NCBI GenBank assembly: GCA_016707005.1
Contig: JADJIQ010000005.1
Span: 682,001-746,000, forward strand
Origin: Ignavibacteria bacterium
GTDB lineage: Bacteria > Bacteroidota > Ignavibacteria > Kapaibacteriales > Kapaibacteriaceae
Direction of reading: 5' to 3'
Length of the DNA: 64,000 nt
Position 1 is the first letter of the stretch. Every line of letters begins with the position of its first letter. The notes under the pieces are model-generated. The model ran no database searches and had not been told where the DNA came from. It was given only the letters and a program-made list of their open reading frames with translations. Positions 50,580-59,132 of this stretch are shown piece after piece. Made by a program: the position numbers and the translations under genes.

Positions 50580-51812
50580 TTACGTCAGTCGTTCACGAAC
50601 GCTGAATCTCTGATGTTCGAGGTTGTTCTTAACGATGAGTTCTCCAATGAGACCGATGGAGATCAGCTGAACGCCCACGATGATCATCGCCACTCCAAAG
50701 AGGGCAAGTGGACGATTACTGAGGGATGTATGGCCTAGAAACCACTCAACCACCAGATAGAGATCCGTGATGAGTCCAACAATAGCAAAAAGCGACCCTA
50801 CAGCTCCAAAGAAGTGTAAGGGGCGTTTGATGTACCGTGTAGTGAACATTACCGTCAAAAGATCGAGATATCCCTTCAAGAACCGGCTCATACCGAATTT
50901 CGAGGAGCCGAATTGTCGAGCTCTGTGCTGAACAGGAATCTCCGTTACGCGAAAACCCTCCCAATGTGCTAATGCCGGGATGTAACGATGCATCTCACCG
51001 TACACCTGCACGCTATTGACCACATCGCGACGGTACGCTTTAAGACCGCAGTTGAAGTCATGCAGCTTGATCCCGCTCATTCGCGACGTAACGGAGTTGA
51101 AGAGCTTTGAAGGGATCGTCTTGTGCCATGGGTCGTGACGCTTACGCTTCCAACCGGAAACTAGATCGAAGCCTTCATCGAGTTTCGAGATCAAGGCTGG
51201 GATCTCGGCGGGATCATCCTGGAGATCTGCATCCATCGTGATCACGATGTCGCCCTTACTTTCGGCAAAGCCAATAGCAAGTGCAGCCGATTTTCCATGG
51301 TTTGTTCGGAAACGTATCGCCTTGAAGCGATTATTCCGTGTATGAAGATCCTGGATCACACCAAACGAGTCATCCGTAGACCCGTCGTCAATGAAAAGAA
51401 CCTCATAGCGACCGCGCGCCACACGCTCAAGGACACTTTCAAGCTGTTTCGCAAGTTCTGGGAGCGACTCCGCCTCATTAAGCAGTGGGACGACCACAGA
51501 AACAGAAGAACTCCCTAGTTGCTCAACACGTGGACGTCTATCGCCGCGAGAGTGTTGGTGTCTCGACTGATCACGTCGTTGGAAGTCCGGACGTGGATGA
51601 TCCTGGCGCGGATGTTCCTGACGTGGTTGCTCGTGTCGTGGTTGCTCCTGACGTGGTTGCTCCTGACGTGGCTGCTCCTGACGTGGTTGCTCCTGACGCG
51701 GCTGCTCCTGACGTTGGCCTTCAACGCGATGTACGTCGGGTGACGTACCGTCTGGCCGACGTCGTGGTCGGCGCCTGCGTGATGGCCTATGACCTTGTTG
51801 TTCTTCACTCAT
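50580..51812 (-). CDS. Polyprenyl-phosphate-type glycosyltransferase (GT2) with repeat-rich N-terminus
   Basis: The product is 410 residues. Residues 1-95 are a basic, disordered region with seven or more QEQPR-type pentads, encoded by 15-bp repeats. The GT-A domain follows: VSVVVPLLNEAESLPELAKQ, LFIDDGSTDDS, and the DXD in TMDADLQDDPAEIPALI. Two C-terminal helices (FFGAVGSLFAIVGLITDLYL; LFGVAMIIVGVQLISIGLIG) fit GtrB/DPM1-like enzymes that load a sugar on undecaprenyl phosphate at the inner membrane. The extra N-terminus is absent from most family members. Confidence 0.88.
   Translation of the reverse strand: MSEEQQGHRPSRRRRPRRRPDGTSPDVHRVEGQRQEQPRQEQPRQEQPRQEQPRQEQPRHEQPRQEHPRQDHPRPDFQRRDQSRHQHSRGDRRPRVEQLGSSSVSVVVPLLNEAESLPELAKQLESVLERVARGRYEVLFIDDGSTDDSFGVIQDLHTRNNRFKAIRFRTNHGKSAALAIGFAESKGDIVITMDADLQDDPAEIPALISKLDEGFDLVSGWKRKRHDPWHKTIPSKLFNSVTSRMSGIKLHDFNCGLKAYRRDVVNSVQVYGEMHRYIPALAHWEGFRVTEIPVQHRARQFGSSKFGMSRFLKGYLDLLTVMFTTRYIKRPLHFFGAVGSLFAIVGLITDLYLVVEWFLGHTSLSNRPLALFGVAMIIVGVQLISIGLIGELIVKNNLEHQRFSVRERLT
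51596..51716. repeat. 15-bp tandem repeat encoding QEQPR
   Basis: About eight 15-bp units of the form CGTGGTTGCTCCTGA (plus strand) with drift toward the left end. Read on the minus strand they encode QEQPR/HEQPR/QEHPR near the N-terminus of the glycosyltransferase. Confidence 0.9.
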
Positions 51813-51833
51813 GAGTTCAATTCCTATTAATCA

Positions 51834-52619
51834 TCACTGACGCACAACTGTGCGAAATGTGATGCTGCCGTCCGGCGCTACAACTCGAAGTACATAGACG
51901 CCGGGTACCAAACCTGAGGTGTCGAGCGTCAAATGATCTGCTACAGCTTTCATCTCCGATAGAAGAGCCCCATTCAAATCGAAGACTCCAATGACGGATC
52001 CCTCGCGCACACCGTTGACTTCGATATGATCATAACTCGGATTCGGATAGACGGATAACTGTTCCTGTCTATCATCTTCGACGCTCGTTGTAGTTCCATT
52101 ATACCACACCAAGACCTTGAATCGGGTTCTTGCTGAATTATCCGTGGAGTATGACGTTCCGGGTCCGATCTTTACCTTAACGAAGTTGTTGGGAAAGTCC
52201 GTGAACGCATCAACAAGGTATGCCGAGTCGATCAACTCCGGCATTGGATAGTCCCACGTTATGTCCAGTGTACCACCAGTCCACAGGATATTTACATCAT
52301 AGTCTTCACGAAACCTGATCCCAGGTTTCATCTGTCGAATATCCTTTGGACTGAGCCAGAGGTATTCTGTTGAAGGAGGTATCGTGTAGACAATAAACAC
52401 CCCTGCAGGCGGTGGGATTGATGGGATCTCTCGTTCCCCAAGTGCAGTATCAACCTCTGCTGTTGCAAGCGGATGTGCCGCGAACGTGAACATTTGCCCT
52501 TTGTTCCCAGCTGGGCTTACGTTGATGAATGAGATAGGGAACTCAACTGTCTGTGCAAAGCACATACTGGATCCGACCGCAAAGAAGAGTCCAGTCAAGA
52601 ACGATGAGAGTCGTAACAT
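51834..52619 (-). CDS. Short T9SS-secreted protein
   Basis: The product is 261 residues. Signal peptide (SFLTGLFFAVGSSMCFAQ), an uncharacterised beta domain of about 160 residues, and a T9SS type A sorting domain (LSVYPNPSYDHIEVNGVREG ... LVPGVYVLRVVAPDGS) ending VRQ. There is no recognisable catalytic motif. It is separated from the next gene by a strong terminator. Confidence 0.7.
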   Translation of the reverse strand: MLRLSSFLTGLFFAVGSSMCFAQTVEFPISFINVSPAGNKGQMFTFAAHPLATAEVDTALGEREIPSIPPPAGVFIVYTIPPSTEYLWLSPKDIRQMKPGIRFREDYDVNILWTGGTLDITWDYPMPELIDSAYLVDAFTDFPNNFVKVKIGPGTSYSTDNSARTRFKVLVWYNGTTTSVEDDRQEQLSVYPNPSYDHIEVNGVREGSVIGVFDLNGALLSEMKAVADHLTLDTSGLVPGVYVLRVVAPDGSITFRTVVRQ

Positions 52620-52641
52620 TTCGGCACCTACCGTGAATAAA

Positions 52642-52674
52642 AAAGGGCAGCAGTTACCTGCTGCCCTTTCTTTT
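52642..52674 (-). terminator. Intrinsic terminator of the secreted-protein operon
   Basis: AAAGGGCAGCAG (52642-52653), loop TTAC, and CTGCTGCCCTTT (52658-52669) form a perfect 12-bp stem with A/T runs on both sides, giving U-tracts in both directions. It lies 15 bp after the stop of the 52689 gene. Confidence 0.9.
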
Positions 52675-52688
52675 GATTGACCATTGAA

Positions 52689-55600
52689 TTAGCGAACGAC
52701 GGAGACCGAGTTCGTTGCTGTTGTGCCGTTCATCGTAACCTTAACGATGTAGCGACCTTGTGCAAGCGAAGCGGCGTTCATGTCGAAGCCATAGATACCA
52801 GCAGTCTTCTCTTCGTCGACGATCGTCGAGACGAGTTGACCAACTGCATCATACAGGGCTACTGTTACGCGACCTGACTGAGGTACTGTTACGTTCACCA
52901 TACCGACTGTGCTTGTCGGGTTCGGGGATACAGAAACAGTAAGCTCTGTAAGATCTGCTTCTTGACCCATCAGACGGATGTACGGTGTACGACTGTCTGT
53001 GATCGTGATCGTGTTATTGCGCCCAGCAACGATCGTTCCGAGAACTGCACCCGAGATCGGGTTCGTTACAACGTACGAGCGGCTTGGGTTGTTTACAACA
53101 ACGTTGATCGGGAACGTAGCACCTTGAAGCTGGATCATTGGATTCACATCGTCATTGATGTACGTGTGATTTGAGAAACGAACGTCGAAGAGATTGTTCG
53201 GTGGAAGCGGTGGAAGTTCGAAGACGTTACGTGCTTCGAGTGTTCCTTGCTGTGCAACGAATACTTCGCCAACGTTCTCAGCATCATCACTGATCATAAC
53301 GCGTGTTGCATTCGCCTTGATCGATTCGCGAACACCAGAGAAGTTAACACCGCTCTTTTGAAGTGTACCACAGCACATCGAAAGGTATGCTTGACCGCTG
53401 ATCTTCATCCAGTAGCCGAGGCCTGGCTGGATCTCAGAGACTGCGATATAGCCACGGTTCGTCACGTAGCCATAGATGTCACCAATGATTGCAGGGAAGG
53501 CACCTGAGCCGAATGGCAGAAGTGTAACGTTCTCTGTCGAAGTTGGCGACGAAAGCGAACCGATCGTGTTCCATCCATCATAGACACGTGTTTGATACGT
53601 AGCCTCGTTGATGTAGCGGATACGCGATCCAGCAACCGTCTTGTCGATCTCATCAGAATACTTCACAAAGTATCCATGGCCTGGCTGGAGACTTGTTTCG
53701 TTTGTCTGATACGAGTTTTGTGCAAAACGAATCGGGATGTTCAGAGCGTTCTTGAAGATGTCCTTCCAGTAGCTCGACGATGGGTTCACGGGAACCGAGA
53801 GAAGGTTCCAACCCTTGTTGATGACAGGGAAGCGAGCAACCTTTGGAAGCGTGTACTCGATAACGAATGCATCAATGTCAGCATCACGGATCGTGAACGA
53901 ACGACGTGATCCACCGGTGACCGTACCTTCACGCATGTTCACGTTGAAGCGCGAACCATTAAGGATGTCACGGATGAAGAGATCGGATTCAGGTGTGAAT
54001 TCGTCTGTATCCCACGAAACAACAACTGGGTAGTTCAGTGCACTTCCGGCATTGAAGCGGCAAGTGTACAGAAGAGTCGTGTCTGTGTAGATCGAACGGA
54101 TGTCACGTGATGCACTCTTTGGACGTTGTGCCGTAGCAGAGAAGAGATCACCAAGACCATACTGATAGATCGGTTGACCGTCTTTGTCCATTGGGTACCA
54201 GCGAGCACCGAATGAATTGAGTGCGTTCACATAAACAGTTTCACCGAACAGGGTGTCTACCATGTCTGTTGCACGGTTGCCAACACCGAACGTGATGTAC
54301 GTGCGTTCAATTGGGCTGTTGGAGTTACGGATTTCAAGTGTTACACCGCGACCGAGGAACTCTTGACCGCGCTTCCAACTTTCGTTCTCATCGAAGACGT
54401 TAGGCTCGTATGGAGTACGGAAGTAGATGAAGGTAACCTTGAGACGAACTGGCGAAACCTCAAGTGAAGTTGACTTGAAGGATACGTACCCAACATAGGT
54501 ACCGCATACTTCTTGCTCATCACCGTTTGGAAGTTCGTTCGGATCGCAGATCAGACGGAAGTTAAGGTCACGCTGACCAACAGTTGGATCACCGAATGGT
54601 GTTACACCAAGTGTTGTGCCAAGGATACCCTTATCCATATACTGGATGTAACCTTCGCGTACTGGCTGTGGGAATGGATTCAGTTCGCCCTGTCCACCCT
54701 TGAGGAATGAACGGAACTTCAACCACTTTGAATCTGACTGAACCATGATCTCATAAGCACGCGTACCTGTCACTGCGTTGATAACGTCAATGTCACGCGT
54801 ACCCATGCCGTTTGGCTGATCATCGTATGTATTGCCATAATCGATCGTGATCGGATCAACAACGAACCACTGTGAACCGTTTGATTGGTCAACGGAGTCA
54901 ACAAGACGGAACGAAGGATTTGCAACGTTTGTGAAGGACAAACGTGGCGAGATATCCGTTACTTCAAGCCAGATCATACCAGGCTTGGAAGGACGAAGTG
55001 GGTCACGAATTTGCTCTTGACCAATACCATCGATGTAGTAGTTGTCTACGCCACCAAGACCTGCAAACTCACCAGGAGCAACGTCACCAGGGAAGGTGAT
55101 TTCCTTGCCCATTTGGAAGTCGTTGTAGAAGAGAGTGTCGTTGGTCAGGATGATCGGTGTACGAGCACTTTCTTGGTTCAGATTCGGATTCGCTACAACA
55201 CGGAAGCGCAAGTACACCAGTTCAGTGTATGGGCGCTGATCACAAGGTTGTGTTACATCACCGGTCTGCGGGAGTGGCTTTGCTGAAACAGCTGTCACCA
55301 TCACACGCTTACCACGAAGGCGGTTCTGAATCGGAGCCGAGATAACACTTTGATACGTTGTGTCGCGAGCAACAAACGTTGTGTACTCGAAATCACGACC
55401 CAAGCAACCAAGTGGCGTGAATTGTGGGCCACGGAGTGGTCCATTCTTATCGATACCGATCATTTCAAGAGCTGTACTGTCGTACTGAACCTTGAATTTG
55501 AAGCTATAGATCGGGAAGGCGTCATAATCAGCAGTCGACCGCCAGCAGTTCTTGATGAAGACCGGAACAAGAAGTTCACGATCGCCATTTGCGCCGCGGC

Positions 55601-55796
55601 TTGACGTCCAGATGCGGCCGTCAGGATAATACGTTTGGTTCCAGCCTCCTCCAGAACCTGTCAGCGAGAGCGTCGGCAACTCGGGCTTGTTCGTTTGTGC
55701 ATGCAGCACTTGCGAACCGAGGCCGATCAATGCTGCAAGCAGGATAACTACGCTAAGCTTAGCGCTATTACCCCAAAGAGCATATCGACGATTCAT
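52689..55796 (-). CDS. Large T9SS-secreted surface protein
   Basis: The product is 1035 residues. The start at 55796 has GAGGAG seven bases upstream and yields a proper signal peptide (LSVVILLAALIGLGSQVLHA); an upstream in-frame ATG at 55871 would overlap the preceding gene and is rejected. An N-terminal cohesin-like segment (FKFKVQYDSTALEMIGIDKN) precedes Ig-like modules and two GWN-type repeats (INKGWNLLSVPVNPSS; VYDGWNTIGSLSSPTS), frequent in T9SS cargo. The end, VSPNPTSTVGMVNVTVPQSG ... LAQGRYIVKVTMNGT, is a type A sorting domain. It is the last of four consecutive secreted-protein genes. Confidence 0.78.
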   Translation of the reverse strand: MNRRYALWGNSAKLSVVILLAALIGLGSQVLHAQTNKPELPTLSLTGSGGGWNQTYYPDGRIWTSSRGANGDRELLVPVFIKNCWRSTADYDAFPIYSFKFKVQYDSTALEMIGIDKNGPLRGPQFTPLGCLGRDFEYTTFVARDTTYQSVISAPIQNRLRGKRVMVTAVSAKPLPQTGDVTQPCDQRPYTELVYLRFRVVANPNLNQESARTPIILTNDTLFYNDFQMGKEITFPGDVAPGEFAGLGGVDNYYIDGIGQEQIRDPLRPSKPGMIWLEVTDISPRLSFTNVANPSFRLVDSVDQSNGSQWFVVDPITIDYGNTYDDQPNGMGTRDIDVINAVTGTRAYEIMVQSDSKWLKFRSFLKGGQGELNPFPQPVREGYIQYMDKGILGTTLGVTPFGDPTVGQRDLNFRLICDPNELPNGDEQEVCGTYVGYVSFKSTSLEVSPVRLKVTFIYFRTPYEPNVFDENESWKRGQEFLGRGVTLEIRNSNSPIERTYITFGVGNRATDMVDTLFGETVYVNALNSFGARWYPMDKDGQPIYQYGLGDLFSATAQRPKSASRDIRSIYTDTTLLYTCRFNAGSALNYPVVVSWDTDEFTPESDLFIRDILNGSRFNVNMREGTVTGGSRRSFTIRDADIDAFVIEYTLPKVARFPVINKGWNLLSVPVNPSSSYWKDIFKNALNIPIRFAQNSYQTNETSLQPGHGYFVKYSDEIDKTVAGSRIRYINEATYQTRVYDGWNTIGSLSSPTSTENVTLLPFGSGAFPAIIGDIYGYVTNRGYIAVSEIQPGLGYWMKISGQAYLSMCCGTLQKSGVNFSGVRESIKANATRVMISDDAENVGEVFVAQQGTLEARNVFELPPLPPNNLFDVRFSNHTYINDDVNPMIQLQGATFPINVVVNNPSRSYVVTNPISGAVLGTIVAGRNNTITITDSRTPYIRLMGQEADLTELTVSVSPNPTSTVGMVNVTVPQSGRVTVALYDAVGQLVSTIVDEEKTAGIYGFDMNAASLAQGRYIVKVTMNGTTATNSVSVVR

Positions 55797-55831
55797 ACGG
55801 AACTCCTCAGATGAGTTGATCAAGAGATTCT

Positions 55832-56989
55832 TCATTTCATTTTCAGTGTTACTGATTTTTTCGAGCCACAATGCCCAACAATGATGTAGGCACCATGTGG
55901 AAGACCATCAATCGACAAAAACGTTTCACTCTCCGGACGAATACCTGTTGTGGCAACGAGCATTCCGTCTATCGAGTATACGTTGATTGCGTTCGTCTGT
56001 CCATGATAACACTGGCATCTAATGCTCTGGTCAGCAACCAGTAGATCAGCAGTGTCTTCATCGGCAGAGGATGAAACATATACCATTGGGTTTTCACAGA
56101 TCACATCTATTGTATCGACAAGGCCTGGCTTTACACAGCCACACGAATCGTTGATCTTCAATTCCATGTCGATCTTCGTTCGAATATTCTCAGCTGCCGT
56201 AACGCTTCGAAGGTTGATCAACACTCTAGGTCTAGTTATGCCCTGTTGCGAAAAATGGACGATAACCTTACCCCTGTTGATCCGCTCTATTTCGATCAAG
56301 TTGGCATCAGTGAGGGAGACGCTCTCAATCACTGCTACGTTGGTGTCTTGTATAGTGTATGTAGCACTTGCCTGTACACTGGAGAGATCAATCAAAGAGA
56401 CCAGACTGCTTACAGATCCTAAACTGTCTTTTCCTCTGATCACTACACTGTCCCCAAGAGCAAAAACTCCTACGTTCGTCCGTGTTTTTGCATTTGCAAC
56501 AGCGAGTATCGGCTCGATCGTATAGACAGAGATTGTTCTCTTGAACTCTTCATTAAAAGTTACCGGCCATGGAATTGAGAGTGAATCAAGATCAGAGCAC
56601 GAACCTTTGAAGTCCCCAGAGATGGCAACGATCGGTTTGTCGCCAATCATCGGTCTCACAATGTTGAAGCCTGCTATCCTCATTTCTCCCGGTACAACCG
56701 TATTTAGAGTCGGCTTGTAGTCGAGGTTGGCAGATAGCGTGCCTTCTGTTAAGACATCGGTCGGTCGAGTGACCGCCGTGTCATACCCAATTGTAATGTC
56801 AAAGGACATAAGGCTGTCTTGAGATCTCACGATCCCGAGAGTTGGAGCGATCAACCATCGCCGTTCCGAAGAACACACATCAACTACACGATAGGATCGG
56901 ATCGTTAATGTGTCCTGAGCGGTGAGGCTGCTGGCCGCCAAGACGGCGGCCAGCATACACATCACCAGAGATTTCAACGTGAAGGTCAT
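55832..56989 (-). CDS. T9SS-type secreted protein
   Basis: The product is 385 residues. ATG at 56989 gives a signal peptide (LKSLVMCMLAAVLAASSLTA); a TTG at 57004 is an alternative that would overlap the upstream stop. Beta-rich blocks (MSFDITIGYDTAVTRPTDVL, EMRIAGFNIVRPMIGDKPIV) are cohesin-like in texture. The C-terminus (INVYSIDGMLVATTGIRPES ... LPHGAYIIVGHCG) is a sorting-domain remnant lacking a clear PNP motif. It sits 35 bp before the 1035-residue gene and 11 bp after the dockerin-like gene. Confidence 0.65.
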   Translation of the reverse strand: MTFTLKSLVMCMLAAVLAASSLTAQDTLTIRSYRVVDVCSSERRWLIAPTLGIVRSQDSLMSFDITIGYDTAVTRPTDVLTEGTLSANLDYKPTLNTVVPGEMRIAGFNIVRPMIGDKPIVAISGDFKGSCSDLDSLSIPWPVTFNEEFKRTISVYTIEPILAVANAKTRTNVGVFALGDSVVIRGKDSLGSVSSLVSLIDLSSVQASATYTIQDTNVAVIESVSLTDANLIEIERINRGKVIVHFSQQGITRPRVLINLRSVTAAENIRTKIDMELKINDSCGCVKPGLVDTIDVICENPMVYVSSSADEDTADLLVADQSIRCQCYHGQTNAINVYSIDGMLVATTGIRPESETFLSIDGLPHGAYIIVGHCGSKKSVTLKMK

Positions 56990-57000
56990 TGACCGTTCGA

Positions 57001-59052
57001 TCAACGAACGATTGTGACCATGTTTGAAGTATTGACACCTGCACCATCAACGCGTACAACGTATGTACCAGCAGCAACAGATGCGCCGGTTACGTCTGTA
57101 CCATTCCATGATGCAGAGAGTGTACCAGCAGAAGCTGCACCGTCGAAGATGGTCTGGACAAGCTTGCCGAATGTATCATACACACGGACAACCACGTTAC
57201 CAGCTTCAGGAAGAGTTACTGCCATCGACACATTTGACGAAGTAGGATTTGGGAACACCGAGACGGCTGCGCCGTTTTCGTTCTCAACCATATTCACCGT
57301 ATGTGAACCAACGATGGCTTCATTAAAGCGCACGTTAGAGAACTCAAACGATACTTGTTCCTTCATTGTAACGTAGGCAACAGGTTGCGATGCATCGAAC
57401 GAACCATTACCAGCAACAACAGCAATATCTGCTGTATTGTCGATAGCAACTGTGTTCTTATCGTTCATCACCGGTGTCACGTCAACAATTTCGCCGTTTG
57501 TCTCGAAACGAACACCAAATGCACCGTTGTGAACACCATTCATGTACACTGGTACACGAACAAGGCCATTACCGATGTTCGATGGGGTTCCGAACGAAAC
57601 GTTGTCAGCATACTTCGTCTCTTTGACCTTGCCGAAGTCCGGGCCTGTTGTGTCGTTGTCATATACCCATGGGAGATACGGCAGACGACCCGAGATATAA
57701 CGCATGATCAAACCAGCATCATACTCAGTTACTTCATAGTAGATCTGATTTAGGCTACTTACGTCAGGAGCCTTGCCACCAGTACCATAAAGTCCATCAC
57801 CTTCGTACATCACGCGAAGAACTTGCTTTCCTGTGTTCGGACCAATGGTCTGACCAGGGAAGAATTGCTCGACGTCGATCGTGCGGCGCCAAATGATGAC
57901 TTGATTGCCAACCATTGAGTCAGCAGAGAAGTCACGCTTCAGCTTTGTGAAGTAGTAGCGACCCGAGTGATTAACATCACCTTGGTATGCTTGACGCTTC
58001 CAAACAGAGTCGAGAGGGCGCTTAGTTACGATAGAACGCATGATAACGCGAGCATCGTTAACCGTAACCCGACGGTTCTGTGGAAGACCATCGTGACGCT
58101 GTCCACCGGCTGCAGATGTGTCTGCATCGCCAAAGCCCCACATATCAAACGTGAGGTAGACGATTGAACCGAAACGGATGCGTGCATCCGAACGGCCACC
58201 AGAAGGCTGCCAGATAGATGTTGAGTCCGTACGCGAATTTGCACCGGCTGCCGGCACCCAAAGAAGACCATTCCAGAAGTCAGAAAGGAAACCAGGGAAG
58301 CCGCCATTACCCTTGATACCAACTGTAGCACCACGAGTTACGACCGTTGTGTTCGATGTGTTAGGGTTGCCACCAACTTGCCCGTAAGCAAGTTCGATCT
58401 CTCCCTGATTGTTATTCGACGAACCACCGAGATAGAGACGTGCTTGGAAGTTGCCAACACTTGAATTGACGCTAGCGTCATTGATGTTGAGGTTCTTCCA
58501 TTGAATGATGATACAACGGCGCACTGGCTTGATTGTATCGCAAGCCTCATTACGATCTACATCAACAACCCAAGAGATCTCAGATGGCATGTAGCCAAGG
58601 CTGATATCTGATGACGTACGGATACGGTGATCTCCCCAAAACGGAGCGATCACATTATCTGGATACGATGAAGAGTTGATGAAAAGACCTTGAGATTGCT
58701 TAGCTGGGACGAGCTTTGTGTTGTCAAAGGTGATGAAACCATTGACGCTGACATATACACCCGTGTAGTTGCGACCATTGTAGTTGTATACAATGCCCGA
58801 AGGGAACTGAACGAAGGCATAGCCGTCGTCCAGATCATTCACGAACGTAGGTGGCAGAACGAATTGCGTCGGCTGAATGATCGTCTTGTTCAAACGCGCT
58901 GTGTTGCAGTTGTCGATGTCCCGGTACGGGAGACCAACGATGAGTTCGGGTTGGCGGAACTGGTTAAAGATCTGTTGCGCCACACCTTCCACTGCACCGA
59001 TCGCGAACGAACAGAGTACAATCGCCGAAGCAATTAATACCTGTTTCTTCAT
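57001..59052 (-). CDS. T9SS-secreted protein with dockerin- and cohesin-like modules
   Basis: The product is 683 residues; GGAG lies before the ATG. After the signal peptide, YTGVYVSVNGFITFDNTKLV and YPDNVIAPFWGDH form a nidogen-like N-terminal domain. A dockerin-like pair follows: RVTVNDARVIMRSIVTKRPL with GDVNHSGRYYF, and later VTEYDAGLIMRYISGRLPYL. A cohesin-like domain (GLVRVPVYMNGVHNGAFGVR ... AYVTMKEQVSFEFSNVRF) comes next. The end, VSVFPNPTSSNVSMAVTLPE ... VAAGTYVVRVDGA, is a type A sorting domain with FlgD-like features. The modules suggest calcium-dependent surface assembly (inference). Confidence 0.78.
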   Translation of the reverse strand: MKKQVLIASAIVLCSFAIGAVEGVAQQIFNQFRQPELIVGLPYRDIDNCNTARLNKTIIQPTQFVLPPTFVNDLDDGYAFVQFPSGIVYNYNGRNYTGVYVSVNGFITFDNTKLVPAKQSQGLFINSSSYPDNVIAPFWGDHRIRTSSDISLGYMPSEISWVVDVDRNEACDTIKPVRRCIIIQWKNLNINDASVNSSVGNFQARLYLGGSSNNNQGEIELAYGQVGGNPNTSNTTVVTRGATVGIKGNGGFPGFLSDFWNGLLWVPAAGANSRTDSTSIWQPSGGRSDARIRFGSIVYLTFDMWGFGDADTSAAGGQRHDGLPQNRRVTVNDARVIMRSIVTKRPLDSVWKRQAYQGDVNHSGRYYFTKLKRDFSADSMVGNQVIIWRRTIDVEQFFPGQTIGPNTGKQVLRVMYEGDGLYGTGGKAPDVSSLNQIYYEVTEYDAGLIMRYISGRLPYLPWVYDNDTTGPDFGKVKETKYADNVSFGTPSNIGNGLVRVPVYMNGVHNGAFGVRFETNGEIVDVTPVMNDKNTVAIDNTADIAVVAGNGSFDASQPVAYVTMKEQVSFEFSNVRFNEAIVGSHTVNMVENENGAAVSVFPNPTSSNVSMAVTLPEAGNVVVRVYDTFGKLVQTIFDGAASAGTLSASWNGTDVTGASVAAGTYVVRVDGAGVNTSNMVTIVR

Positions 59053-59096
59053 AGTTACTCCAAGATTTACGACTTGTTGTTTTTTCGGTGTTAGAG

Positions 59097-59121
59097 TGGG
59101 GCCGGATCAAATCCGGCCCCA
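59097..59121 (-). terminator. GC-rich hairpin after the giant secreted-protein gene
   Basis: TGGGGCCGGAT (59097-59107), loop CAA, and ATCCGGCCCCA (59111-59121) form a perfect 11-bp stem 12 bp past the gene stop. No T-run follows directly on the minus strand, so it may attenuate or protect the message rather than fully terminate. Confidence 0.6.
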
Positions 59122-59132
59122 TCTGAGAAGCT

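Noticed and set aside
57001..59052. Cellulosome component
   Set aside because: Cohesin- and dockerin-like modules alone do not make a cellulosome; no glycoside hydrolase or scaffoldin repeat is present in the window.
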